Translations under genes and position numbers: made by a program
Notes under the pieces: generated by a model
Database searches by the model: none
Seen by the model: only the letters and a program-made list of their open reading frames with translations
What the model was told of the DNA's origin: nothing
Shown: in pieces, positions 33,201 to 45,154 of the stretch
Layout of the letters: each line of letters opens with the position of its first letter
How positions within the stretch are numbered: position 1 is the stretch's first letter
DNA from: Bubalus kerabau
Lineage: Eukaryota; Chordata; Mammalia; Artiodactyla; Bovidae
NCBI RefSeq assembly: GCF_029407905.1
Contig: NW_026577882.1
Location: forward strand, 5,208,001-5,272,000
Direction: 5' to 3'
Length of the DNA stretch: 64,000 nucleotides

Positions 33201-35034
33201 CATGTGTCACCATCCACGTGGCTATGTCTCGAATATCCTCGTGAGACCGGCCTCATCCTGAGATGCACCGGGAAAGGTGGGAACCCCTTCAAGACAAAAC
33301 AGGGGAATCGACCCTCCTGTCGCGATCAGGAGGGGAGAAGGGGCCCAGATGTAGTGGTGCCGGGAACCTCGGTGTTCTCCTCGAGTCAGACCAGTGTGTC
33401 GAGGAACTTTTGAGGTCGCATCAAGGGTGCCAATACCGTTTCGCACTTCAAGACGGAACGTGGGACTTCTCTTGAGACGCTGTAGGGGGCAAGGGCCTCA
33501 TCTTGCGATGACGGGGGAACCACGTAGCGTTTCTCGAGTTGTGGCGGGATTCTCGAGTTTCGACGGGGAATACAGTCTTCCTCATGTGTTGGACCAGGGA
33601 AGTCCTATCTTCCATTCGAGTTTCAAGGGAGAGCTGGGGATTGCCCTCGAGTCACTGCAGGGCAAAATAGACCTCATCGAGGCTTGTGTCCAGGACTTAA
33701 TGTTCATCCCTAGGGGCGACAGGGATCTTGGGGTTGCATACCAGACTCACCCGGGGAATCAGGCCTCGTCTCGAGGGGAAGCAAAGAACTCCGCTGTCCT
33801 TTTGAGTCGCGATGGGTATCTCTTGGAGCCCACTGTGTGCCCTAAAGGGAGTCAAGCCCCCTGTGCTGTTTGGATAGAGGACTCGGGATTCCTCTCCAGG
33901 CCATGCAGGAAAAGAAGGCCCTCATCTCGCGATGACGGCGGCCTCTTGTGGGTTTTCTAGACTGCCGCGCTAGTGCCTTGTTTCTGACGAGGTACGAGAG
34001 GGAGCTCAGGGAGCCTCTCGTGTGGCGCCAGGGAAGTCAGGTCCCCATGAGATGGCTAGGGGGAGTTCGTCATTGCTCTCGAGTCATGGTAGGGTAATCG
34101 GGCCTCAAGACGGGTTGAAGAAGGACTCTCGAGGTCTTTCTCGTGTCACTGCATAAAACCCAGGGTTCCCTTGACTTGTGCCTGCGACCTCAGGGAGCTT
34201 CTCAGAGTGCCTCTGAGAAGTCAGGGATACTGTGCAGTTTGGAGGGGCCTCTCGAGACTCCTCTGCATTTGGTGGAATGTAAGAGGGACTCATCTCGAGT
34301 TGAAGCAGGAACCTCAGTGTTCCTCTCCATTTCTGACTCAGATCGCAAGGTCCCTGCATGTTGGTACAGGAGAGTCAGGCCTCGTCTTTTCTGGAGGATG
34401 GGACTCCTCTTGCCTCTCGAGTTGTTCTCGAGGTGACAGGCCACTTGTCGAGCTGTGTGTGTAACCTGCCCGTTTTTCCGGATGATGCACAGGTGTGTTA
34501 GTGCCCCTTCGTGTTGTACCTTCATACTCAAGGCTGCCTTCCAAGAGGTGTCCGAGCATCGGATTCTTATCAAGAGCGGACCGGGAAATTGGAGTCTTTC
34601 AGCAAGTGGCACCACCCACAAAGCTACGTATCGAATTTCCCCATGAGACCGGCCTCATCCTGAGTTGTGCAGGGAAGGTCGGGCCCCCTTGCAGACAAAG
34701 CAGGGGAATCGACCCACCGGTCACGATCAGGAGGGGAGAAGGGGCTTAAATGAAGTGGTGCCGGGAACCTCGGTGTTCCCCTTGAGTGAGACCGGCGTGT
34801 TGGGGGACTTTGGGGGTCGCATCAAGGGTGCCAAGTACCGTTTCGCATTTCAAGACGGAACCTGGGACATCTTTTGAAAAGCTGTAGCGGGCAAGGGCCT
34901 CATCTTGCGATGACGGGAGAACCACGTGGTTTTGCTCGAGTTACGGTGGGATTCTCGAGTTATGACCGGGAATTTAGGCTTCCTTTTGTTGGCCTTGAAA
35001 TCCAATCTTCCATTCGGGTTGCGAGGGAAAGCTG
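29395..35034 (+). repeat. 5.64-kb tandem duplication, left copy
   Basis: A four-monomer segment repeated directly at 35035-40672. The offset is 5639 up to about 30330, 5640 to about 32700 (one extra G in ATGAAGAGCGG of the right copy) and 5637 beyond (AAG lost near 38338). Long stretches are identical, so the event is recent or kept alike by conversion. Confidence 0.85.
30256..35025 (+). repeat. Satellite block, class B
   Basis: About 3.4 class B monomers, nearly identical to 35895-40665. It ends in a B-to-A switch inside TTGCGAGGGAAAGCTGG near 35025. Confidence 0.7.
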
Positions 35035-35770
35035 GAGGCTGCGCTCGAGTCACTGCAGGGCCGAAGAGACCTCACCTAGGCGTGTGTCCGGGACCTAATA
35101 TTCCTCTCCAGGGAAGGCAGGGATCTCGGGGTTGCATTCCAGGCTCCCCCGGGGAGTCAGGCCTCGTCTCGAGGGGAAGCCAAGGCCTCCGCTCTCCTCT
35201 CGAGTCGCGACGCGGGTCTCTTGGAGCCCCCTGAGCGGCCTCAAGGGAGTCCAGCCTCCTCTTCCGTTTGGAGAGAGGACCCGGGATTGCTCTCCAGTCC
35301 ATGCAGGAAAAGAAGGCCCTCAGCTCGAGAGGACGGGGGCGTCTCAGGGGTTTCCTCGAGCTGCGGCGCCCGTGGGGGTTTTCTCCCGAGGCACGACGAG
35401 GATCTCAGGGAGCCTCTCGTGCGGCGCCAGGGAAGTCAGGTCTCCATGCGCGTGGCGAGGGGGAGCGCGTCCTGGCTCTCGAGTCACGGGAGGGGACTAG
35501 GGCCTCGAGACGCGTTGAAGAAGGACTCTCGAGGTCTTTCTCGGGGGGCGGCGGGAAACCCTCGTTTCCCTCGCCTTCTGCCGGGGACCTTAGGGAACTT
35601 CCCAGGGTGCCTCTGAGAGGCGAGGGATCCTGTGGAGGTGGCGGGGCCCCTCGGGACTCCGCTGGGTCTGGCGCAACGGAAGAGGGCCTCACCTCGAGGG
35701 GAGGCAGGAACTTCAGGCTTCCTCTCCGTTTCGGACTCCGACCGCAGGGTCCCTGCAGAGTTGGGACAGG
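35026..35770 (+). repeat. Short class A tract
   Basis: Only about 745 bp of class A sequence. It matches 29386-30130 closely, then switches at about 35770 to class B sequence (CTATGTCTTTTCTGAGG), whereas the left duplicate stays class A for another 125 bp. Confidence 0.7.
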
Positions 35771-38700
35771 AGAGTCAGGCTATGTCTTTTCTGAGGAATG
35801 GAACTCCGCTGGCCTCTCGAGTTGTTCATGGTGTTTCAGGCCCCTTGTCAAACTGGGTGTGAAATCTGCAGGTTTTTCCAGACGATGCCCGGGGTTGGCA
35901 GTGCCCCTTCGTTTTGTGTCTTCATCCACAGGGTTGCCTTCGAAGAGGTGTCCGGGCATCATGTTCTTATGAAGAGCGGACTGGGAAATCGGGGTCGTTC
36001 CGCATTTGGCACCACCCAAGTGGCTAGTCTCGAATTTCCTCATGAAACCGGCCTCATCCTGAGGTGTGCCGCGAAGGTCATGAAACCCTTCCAGACAAAG
36101 CAGAGGAATCGACCCTCCTGTGGCGATCAGGAGGGGAGAAGTGGCTCAGATGAAGTGCTGCTGGGAACCTCGGTGTTTCCCTCAAGTGAGACAGGTATGT
36201 CGGGTAACTTTTGGGGTCGCATAACGCGTTCCAAGTACCGTTTCGCTCTTCAAATTGGAACGTGGGACTTCTCTTGGGGTGCTCCAGCGGGCAAGGGCCT
36301 CATCTTGGAATGACTGGGGAACCACTTTGTTTTTCTCTAGTTGCGGTGGGATATTTGAGTTACCACAGGGAATTCATGCTTCCTCTTGTGTTGGCCCACA
36401 AAAGTCTTATCTTCCATTCGAGATTCGAGGAAGAGCTGGAGGTGCTGTCTAGTCACTGAAGGCAAAAGAGACCCCACCAAGGCTTGTGTGCAGGACCTAA
36501 TGTTCATGTCAAGGGGCGACAGGAATCTCGGGGTTGCATTTCAGACTCACCCTGGAGTCAGGCCTCGTCTCGAGGGGAAGCAAAGGACTCTGCTCTCCTC
36601 TCGAGTCGGACGGGTATGTCTTGGAGCCCACTGAGTGGCTTAAAGGGAGTCAAACCTCCTCTGGTGTTTGGAGGGAGGACACGGGATTGCTCTCCAGGCA
36701 ATGCAGGAAATGAAGGCCCTCATCTCGCGATGATTGGGGCGTCTCGTAGGTTTTCTCGAGCTGTGGCGCTAGTGTGGGGTTTCTCACGAAGTAAGACTGG
36801 GAGCTCAGTGAGCCTCTCATGTGGTGCCAGGGCAGTCAGGTCTCTATGCACGTGGTGAGAGGGAGCCCGTCATTGTTCTCGAGTCATGGTAGGGGAATTG
36901 GGCCTGAAAACGTGTTAAAGAAGGACTCTCGAGGTCTTTCTTGGGTTGCAGCAGGAAACCCTGGGTTCCATCGACTTGTGCCAGTGACCTCAGGAAGCTT
37001 CTCAGCGTGCCTCTGAGAAGTCAGGGTCACTGTGGAGTTGGGAGGGGCCTCTCGGAACTCCACTGGGTTTGGTGCAATGGAAGAGGGGCTCATGACAAGT
37101 TGAGGCAGGAACCACAGGGTTCCTCTCCTGGCTTCGAATGCGCCGGATCTGACTCGGATCGCAGAGTCCCTGCAGAGTTGGGACAGGAGAGTCAGGCCTC
37201 GTCTTGTGTGGAGGAATGGAACTCCGCTTGACTCTCGCGTTGTTCATGGGGTGACAGGCCACTTGTCGATTTGTATGTGGAACTTGCGGGTTTTTCTGGA
37301 TGATGCACTGTGGTGTCACTGCCCCTTCGTGTTGTGCCTTGTTCCACAGGATTGCCTTCGAGTTGGGTTCTGCCATCGAGTTCTTATCAAGAGCAGACCA
37401 GGGAATCGGGGTCTTTTGGCATGCCGCACCACCCACGAGGCTATGTCTCGAATTTCCTCGTGAGACTGGCCTCAGCTTGATGTGCGCCAGGAAGGTCGGG
37501 AACACCTTCCAGACAAAGCAGGGGAATCGAACCTCCTGTCGCGATCAAGAGGGGAGAAGAGTCTCAGATGAAGTGGTGCCAGGAACCTCGGTGTTCTCCT
37601 CAAGTGAGACTGGTATGTCGGGGAACTTTTGGGGTTGCATCAAGGGTTCCAAGTAACTTTTCGCTCTTCAATACGGAACGTGGGACTTCTCTTGAGACGC
37701 TGTAGCGGGCAAGGGCCTCATGTTTCGATGACGGGGGAACCACGTGGTTTTTCTTGAGTTGGGGCGGGATTCTCGAGTTACAACCGGGATTTCAGGCTTC
37801 CTCTTCAACTGGCCCAGGGAAGTCCAGTTTTCGTTCGAATTGTGAGTTAGAATTGGGGATTGTTCTCAAGACACTGCAGGGCCAAATAGACCTCATCTAG
37901 GCTTGTGTCCAGGACCTAATGTTCCTCTGCTGGGGTGAAAGCGATCTCAGCATTGCATTCTCGACTCACCCGGGGAGTCAGGCCTCATCTCGAGGGGAAG
38001 CCAAGGACACCGCTCTCCTGTCAAGTCGCGACGGGTATATCTTGGAGCTCACTGTGTGGCCTAAAATGAGTCAAGCCTCCTGTGGAGTTTGGAGAGAGGA
38101 CTCAGGATTGCTCTCCAGGCCATACAGCAAAAGAAGGCCCTCATCTCGTGAGGACTGGGGCGTCTCGTGGACATTCTCGAGCTGTGGATCCAGTGTGGTG
38201 TTGCTCACGAGGTATAATGTGGAGCTCAGGGAGCCTCTCCTGTGGTGCCAGGGAAGTCAGGTTTCTATGTGCGTGGCTAGGGGGAGTGCGTCATTTCTCT
38301 CGAGTCATGGTAGGGGAATCGCAACTCAAGACGCGTTGAAGGACTCTCGAGGTCTTTTACGGGTTGGGGCAGGAAACCCTTGGTTCCCTCGACTTGTGCC
38401 GGTGATCTCAGGAAGGTCTAAGGGTGCCTCTGAGAAGTCAGGGATACTGTGCAGTTGGGAGGGGTCTCTCGGGACTCCACTGGGTTCGGTGCAATGGAAG
38501 AGGGCCTCATCTTGAGTGGAGGCAGGAAACTCATGTTTCCTCTCCTGACTTCCCCTGGGCCAGATCTGACTCGGATCGCAGTTTCGCTGCAGAGTTCGAA
38601 CAGGAGAGTCAGGCCTCGTCTTGTGTGGAGGAATGGAACTCTGCTTGCCTCTCCAGTTGTTCACGGGGTGACAGGTCACTTCTCGAGCTGTGTGTGGTAC

Positions 38701-40672
38701 CTGCGGGTTTCTCCAGACGATACCCAGGGGTGTTAGTGCCCCTAAGTGTTGTGCCTTCATCAAAAGGGTTATCTTCAAAGAGGTGTCCGGGCATCAGGAT
38801 CTTATCAAGAGCGGACCGGGAAATCGGGGTCTTTCGGCATGTGTCACCATCCACGTGGCTATGTCTCGAATATCCTCGTGAGACCGGCCTCATCCTGAGA
38901 TGCACCGGGAAAGGTGGGAACCCCTTCAAGACAAAACAGGGGAATCGACCCTCCTGTCGCGATCAGGAGGGGAGAAGGGGCCCAGATGTAGTGGTGCCGG
39001 GAACCTCGGTGTTCTCCTCGAGTCAGACTGGTGTGTCGAGGAACTTTTGAGGGCGCATCAAGGGTGCCAATACCGTTTCGTACTTCAAGACGGAACGTGG
39101 GACTTCTCTTGAGACGCTGTAGGGGGCAAGGGCCTCATCTTGGGATGACGGGGGAACCACGTGGCGTTTCTCGAGTTGTGGCGGGATTCTCGAGTTTCGA
39201 CGGGGAATACAGTCTTCCTCATGTGTTGGGCCAGGGAAGTCCTATCTTCCATTCGAGTTTAAAGGGAGAGCTGGGGATTGCTCTCGAGTCACTGCAGGGC
39301 AAAATAGACCTCATCGAGGCTTGTGTCCAGGACTTAATGCTCGTCCCTAGGGGCGACAGAGATGTTGGGGTTGCATACCAGACTCACCCGGGGAATCAGG
39401 CCTCGTCTCGAGGGGAAGCAAAGAACTCCGCTGTCCTTTTGAGTCGCGATGGGTATCTCCTGGAGCCCACTGTGTGCCCTAAAGGGAGTCAAACCTCCTG
39501 TGGTGTTTGGATAGAGGATTCGGGATTCCTCTCCAGGCCATGCAGGAAAAGAAGGCCCTCATCTCGCGATGAAGGCGGCGTCTCGTGGGTTTTCTAGACT
39601 GCTGCGCTAGTGCCAGGTTTCTGACGAGGTACGAGAGGGAGCTCAGGGAGCCTCTCGTGTGGCGCCAGGGAAGTCAAGTCCCGGTGAGATGGCTAGGGGG
39701 AGCTCGTCATCGCTCTCGAGTCATGGAAGGGTAATCGGGCCTCAAGACGGGTTGAAGAAGGACTCTCGAGGTCTTTCTCGGGTCACTGCATAAAACCCAG
39801 GGTTCCCTTGACTTGTGCCTGCGACCTCAGGGAGCTTCTCAGAGTGCCTCTGAGAAGTCAGGGATACTGTGCAGTTTGGAGGGGCCTCTCGAGACTCCTC
39901 TGCATTTGGTGGAATGTAAGAGGGACTCATCTCGAGTTGAAGCAGGAACCTCAGTGTTCCTCTCCATTTCTGACTCAGATCGCAAGGTCCCTGCATGTTG
40001 GTACAGGAGAGTCAGGCCTCGTCTTTTCTGGAGGATGGGACTCCTCTTGCCTCTCGAGTTGTTCTTGAGGTGACAGGCCACTTGTCGAGCTGTGTGTGTA
40101 ACCTGCCCGTTTTTCCGGATGATGCACAGGTGTGTTAGTGCCCCTTCGTGTTGTACCTTCATACTCAAGGCTGCCTTCCAAGAGGTGTCCGAGCATCGGA
40201 TTCTTATCAAGAGCGGACCGGGAAATTGGAGTCTTTCAGCAAGTGGCACCACCCACAAAGCTACGTATCGAATTTCCCCATGAGACCGGCCTCATCCTGA
40301 GTTGTGCAGGGAAGGTCGGGCCCCCTTGCAGACAAAGCAGGGGAATCGACCCACTGGTCACGATCAGGAGGGGAGAAGGGGCTTAAATGAAGTGGTGCCG
40401 GGAACCTCGGTGTTCCCCTTGAGTGAGACCGGCGTGTTGGGGGACTTTTGGGGTCGCATCAAGGGTGCCAAGTACCGTTTCGCATTTCAAGACGGAACCT
40501 AGGACATCTTTTGAAACGCTGTAGCGGGCAAGGTCCTCATCTTGCGGTGATGGGAGAACCACGTGATTTTGCTCGAGTTGCGGCGGGATTCTCGAGTTAT
40601 GACCGGGAATTTAGGCTTCCTTTTGTTGGCCTTGAAATCCAATCTTCCATTCGGGTTGCGAGGGGGAGCTGG
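35035..40672 (+). repeat. 5.64-kb tandem duplication, right copy
   Basis: Right partner of 29395-35034. Past about 40670 the sequence continues as class B (GGGGAGCTGGGGATTGCG), while the left copy continues into class A. This fixes the right breakpoint. Confidence 0.85.
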
Positions 40673-42900
40673 GGATTGCGCTAGAGTCACTGCAGGGCAA
40701 AAGAGACCTAATCTAGGCTTGTGTCCGGGATCTAACGTTGCTCTCCAGGGGCGACAGGGATCTCGGGTTTGCATTCCAGACTCATCCGGGGAGTCAGTTC
40801 TCACCTCGAGGGTAAGCAAAGAATTCCGCTCTCGTCTCGAGTCGGGATGGGTATCTCTTGAAGCCCACTGTGTGTACTAAAGGGAGTCAAGCCTCCTGTG
40901 GAGTTTGGAGAGAGGACTCGGGATTGGACTCCAGGCCATGCAGGAAAAGAAGGCCCTCATCTCGAGATGACGGTGGCGTCTCGTGGGTTTTCTCGAGCTG
41001 CTGCGCCAGTGTGGGGTGTCTCATGAAGTATCACGGGGATCTCAGGGAGCCTCTTGTATGGCGCCAGGAAAATCCAGTATTCCATTCGAGTTGCAAGTTA
41101 GAACTGGGGATTGCTCTCCAGTCACTGCAGGGCAAAATAGACCTCATCTACGCTTGTGTCCAGGACCTAGTGTTCCACTACTGGGCCGACAGGGATCTCA
41201 GGGTTGCATTCTCAACTCACCCGGAGAGTCAGGCCTCGTCTTGAGGGGAAAAAAAGGGCTCCGCTCTCCTGTCGAGTCGCGACGGGTATCTCTTGGAGCC
41301 CACTGCGTGGCGTAAAGGGAGTGAAGCCTCCTATGGAGTTTGGAGATGACTCGGGATTGTTTTCCTGGCCATGCAGGAAAAAAGGCCCTCATCTCGCGAT
41401 GACGGGGGCATCTCGTGGGTTTTCTCCAGCTGCGGCGCCAGTATCAGATTTCTCACGAGGTACAACGGGGAGCTCAGAGAGCCTCTCGTGTGGTGCTAGG
41501 GACGTCAGGTCTCTGTACGAGTGGTGAAGGGGAGTGCGTGATTGCTCTCGAGTCATAGTAGGCGAATCGGGCCTCAAGACGCATTGAAGAAGGACTCTTG
41601 AGGTCTTTCTCGGGTTGCGGCAGGGAACCCTGGGTTCCCTTGATTTGTGTCGGTGACCTCAGGCAACTTCTAAGGGTGCCTCTGAGAAGTCAGGGACACT
41701 GTGGATTTGGGAGGGGCCTTTCGTTACTCAACTGGGTTTGGTGCAATGGAAGAGGGCCTCATCTCGAATGGAGGCAGGAACCTCAGGGGTCCTCTCCATT
41801 TCTGACTCGGGTCGCAGGGTACCTGCAGAGTATGGACAAGAGAGTCACGCCTGGTCTATTTAGAGGAATGGATTTCCCCTTGCCTTTCGAGTTGTTTACG
41901 GAGTGACAGGCCACTTGTTGAGCTGAGTGTGGAACCTGCGGGTTTTTCCGGACGATGCACGGGGGTGTCAGTGCCCCTTCGTGTTGTGCCTTCATCCACA
42001 GGGTTGCCTTCAAAGAGGTTTCCGGGCATCGGGTTCTTTTCAAGAGCGTACCGGAAAATTGGGGTCTTTCAGCATGTGGTACCACCCACGAGGCTAAGTC
42101 TCGAATTTCCTCGGGAGACCGGCCTCATCCTGAGGTGCGCCGGGAAGCTCGGGAACCCCTTGCAGACAAAGCAGGGGAATCGACCCACCGGTCGCAATTA
42201 GAAGGGGAGAAGGGGCTCAGATGAAGTGGTGCCGGGAACCTCGGTGGTCCCCTCGAGTGAGACCGGTATGTCACGGCACTTTTGAGGTCGCATCAAGGGT
42301 GCCAAGTACAGTTTCGCACTTCAAGACGGAACGTGGGAATTCTCTGGAGATGCTGTAGCGGGCAAGGGCCTCATATTGCGATGACGAGGGAAACACGTGG
42401 TTTTTCTCGAGTTGAGGTGGGATTCTCGAGTTACAATGGGGAATTCAGTCTTCCTCTTGTGTTGGCCCAGGAAGTCCAATCTTCCATTCAACTTGTCAGA
42501 GAGAGCTGGGGGTTGCTCTCGAGTCACTTCAGGGCAAAGAGTCCTCATCTAGGCTTGGGTCCAGGACGTAATGTTCCTCTCCAGGGGCGACAGGGATATC
42601 GGGGTCGCATTCCAGTCTCACCCGGTGGGTCACGCCTCGTCTCGAGTGGAAGCAAAGGACTCCACTATCCTCTCGAGTCGGGACGCGTAACTCTTGGAGC
42701 CCAATGAGTGGCCTATAGGGAGTCAAGCGTCCTGTGTAGCTTGGACAGAAGGTTCACGCTTGATCTGCATACCATGCAGTTAAAGATGGCCCTCCTCTCG
42801 TGATGACGGGGGCGTCTCATGGGTTTTCTCGAGCTGCGGCGCCAGTGTGGGGTTTCTCACGAGATATGATGGGGAGTTCAGGGAGCCTCTCGTGCGGCGC
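35771..42900 (+). repeat. Satellite block, class B, including a partial monomer
   Basis: Class B monomers, mostly the right copy of the 5.64-kb duplication, then diverged monomers to about 42900. It contains the 436-bp partial monomer at 40857-41293. Confidence 0.7.
40857..41293 (+). repeat. Partial satellite monomer (436 bp) with internal deletion junction near 41065
   Basis: The anchor spacing is 436 rather than about 1400. The sequence jumps from the region normally reading GGCGCCAGGGAAGTCAGG to that reading GGCCCAGGGAAGTCCAATC. The fusion reads GCGCCAGGAAAATCCAG. The shared CCAGGGAAGTC suggests recombination between short internal repeats, removing about 965 bp. Confidence 0.8.
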
Positions 42901-45153
42901 CAGAGAAGCCTGACTCCATGCGTGTGGCCAGGCAGATCGCGTCATTGCTCTCAAGTCATGGGAGGGACTAGGGCCTCAAGAGGCATTTAAGAAGGACTCT
43001 CAAGGTCTTTCTTGGGTTGGGGCGGGAAACACTCGTTTCCATCGACCTCTACAGGGGACCTTAGGGAACTTCCCAGGTGCCTCTGAGAGGTGAGGGATAC
43101 TGAGGAGTTAGAGGGGCCTCTCGGGACTCCACTAGGTTTGACGAAATGAAAGAGGGCCTCATCTCGATTGGAGGCAGGAACCTCAGGCTTCCTCTCCATT
43201 TCTGACTCCGACCGCAGGGTCCCTGCAGAGTTGGGACAGGAGAGTCAGGCCTCGTCTTGTCTGAGTAACGGAACTCTGCTTGCCTCTCGAGTCGTTCAGG
43301 GGGTCTCAGGGCCCTTGACAAGCTGTGAGTGGAACCTGCGGGTGTTTCCAGAAGATGCATGGGGGTGTCAGTGCCCCTTCGTTTTGTGCCTTCCCCCACA
43401 GGGTTGCCTTCAAAGAGGTGTCCGGGCATCGGGTTCATTTCAAGAACGGACCGGGAAATCGGGGTCATTCGGCATGTGGCACCACCCACGTGGCTCATCT
43501 CGAATTTCCTCGTGAGACCAGCATCATCCTGAGGTGCGCCGGGAAGGCCGGGAACCCCTTCCACACAAAGTAGGGGAATCGATTCTCCTGTCGCGATCAG
43601 GAGGGGAGATGGGGCTCAGATGAAGTGGTGCCAGGACCCTCGGTGTTCCACTCGAGGGAACCCGGCGTTTCAAGGAACTCTAGGGGTAGCATCAAGGGAG
43701 CCAAGTACCGTTTCCCAATTCAGGACGGAACATGGGACTTCCCTGGAGATGCTGTAGCGGGCAAGGTCCTCATCCTGTGAAGACGTTGGAACCACGTCGT
43801 TTTTCTCGAGTTGCATCGGGATTCTCGAAAACGACAGGAATTTCAGGCTTCCTCTTGGGTTGGCCCTGGGAAGCCCAATCTTCAATTCGAGTTGCGATGG
43901 AAAGCTGGGGGTTCTGCTCGAGTCACTACAGGGCCAAAGAGACCTCATCGAGGCGTGTGTCCAGGACCTAATATTCCTCTCAAGGGAAGACAGGGATCAC
44001 GGGTTTCCATTCCAGACTCCTCCGGGGGGTCAGGACTCGCCTGGAGGGGAAGCAAAGGACTCCGCTTTCCTCTCAAGTCGCGACACGGATCTCTTGGAGC
44101 CCACTGAGTGGACTCAAGGGTGTCGAGCCTCCTCTTCAGTTTGGAGAGAGGACTCGGGATTGCTCTCCAGGCCAGGCAGGAAAAGAAGGCCCTCATCTCG
44201 CGATGACGGGGGCGTCTCATGGGTTTCCTCAGGCTGCTGCGCCCATGGGGGTTTTATCACGAGGCACGACGAGGACCTCAGGGAGCCTCTCGTGAGGCGC
44301 CAGGGAAGTCAGGTCTCCATGCGCATGGCGAGGGGTAGCTGGTCATCACTCTCGAGTCATGGGAAACGGCTAGGTCCTCAAGAGGCGTTGAAGAAGGACT
44401 CTCGAGGTCTTTCTCGGGTTGCGGCGGGAAACCCTCGTTTCCCTCGACTTCTGCAGGGGACCTTAGGGAACTTCCCACGGTGCCTCTGAGAGGTGAGGGA
44501 TGCTGTGTAGTTGGCAGGGCCTCTCGGGACTCTGCTGGGTTCGGCGCAATGGAAGAGGGCCTCATCTCGAGGGGAGGCAGGAACCTCAGGCTTCCTCTGG
44601 GTTTCGGACTCCGATTGCACGGTCCCTGCAGTGTTGGGACACTAGAGTCATGCCTCGTCTTGTCTGAGGAATGGAATTCTGGTTGCCTCTCGAGTTGTTC
44701 CGGGAGTCTCAGGCCCCTTGTCGAGCTGTGTGTAGACCCTGCGGGTTTTTCCGGATGATGCACGGGGGTGTCAGTGCACCTTCGTGTTGTTCCTTCACCC
44801 ACAGGGTTGCCTTCGAAGAGGTGTCCGGGCATCGGGTTCTTATCAAGAGCGGACCGGAAAATCGGAGTCGTTAGGCACGTGGCACCTCACACGTGGCTAG
44901 TCTCGAATTTCCTCCTGAGATCAGCCTCATCCTGAGGTGCGTCAGGAAGGCCGGGAACCCCTTCCAGACAAAGCAGGGGAATCGACTCTCCTGTCACGAT
45001 CAGGAGGGGAGAAGGAGCTCAGATGAAGTGGTGCCGGGACCCTCGGTGTTCCCCTCGAGGGAACCCAGCGTGTCGGGGAAGTTTTGCAGTCGCATCAAGG
45101 GTGTCAAGTACCGTTTCGCCCTTCAGGGCGGAACATGGGACTTCCCTGGAGAC
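42901..45153 (+). repeat. Satellite block, intermediate class A'
   Basis: It switches from class B within CGCCAGAGAAGCCTGACTCC near 42900. It carries GGGGACCTTAGGGAACTT and GACGTTGGAACCACG as in 17283-19590. Confidence 0.6.
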
Positions 45154-45154
45154 A
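45034..45154 (+). repeat. 121-bp segment duplicated across a monomer-class junction
   Basis: CCGGGACCCTCGGTG at 45034 and CCGGGAACTTCGGTG at 45155 are the same monomer position met twice, which lengthens this monomer to about 1519 bp. The first copy is class A' and the second is class B, closest to 47966 onward. The join reads GGAGACACCGGGAAC. Confidence 0.75.
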
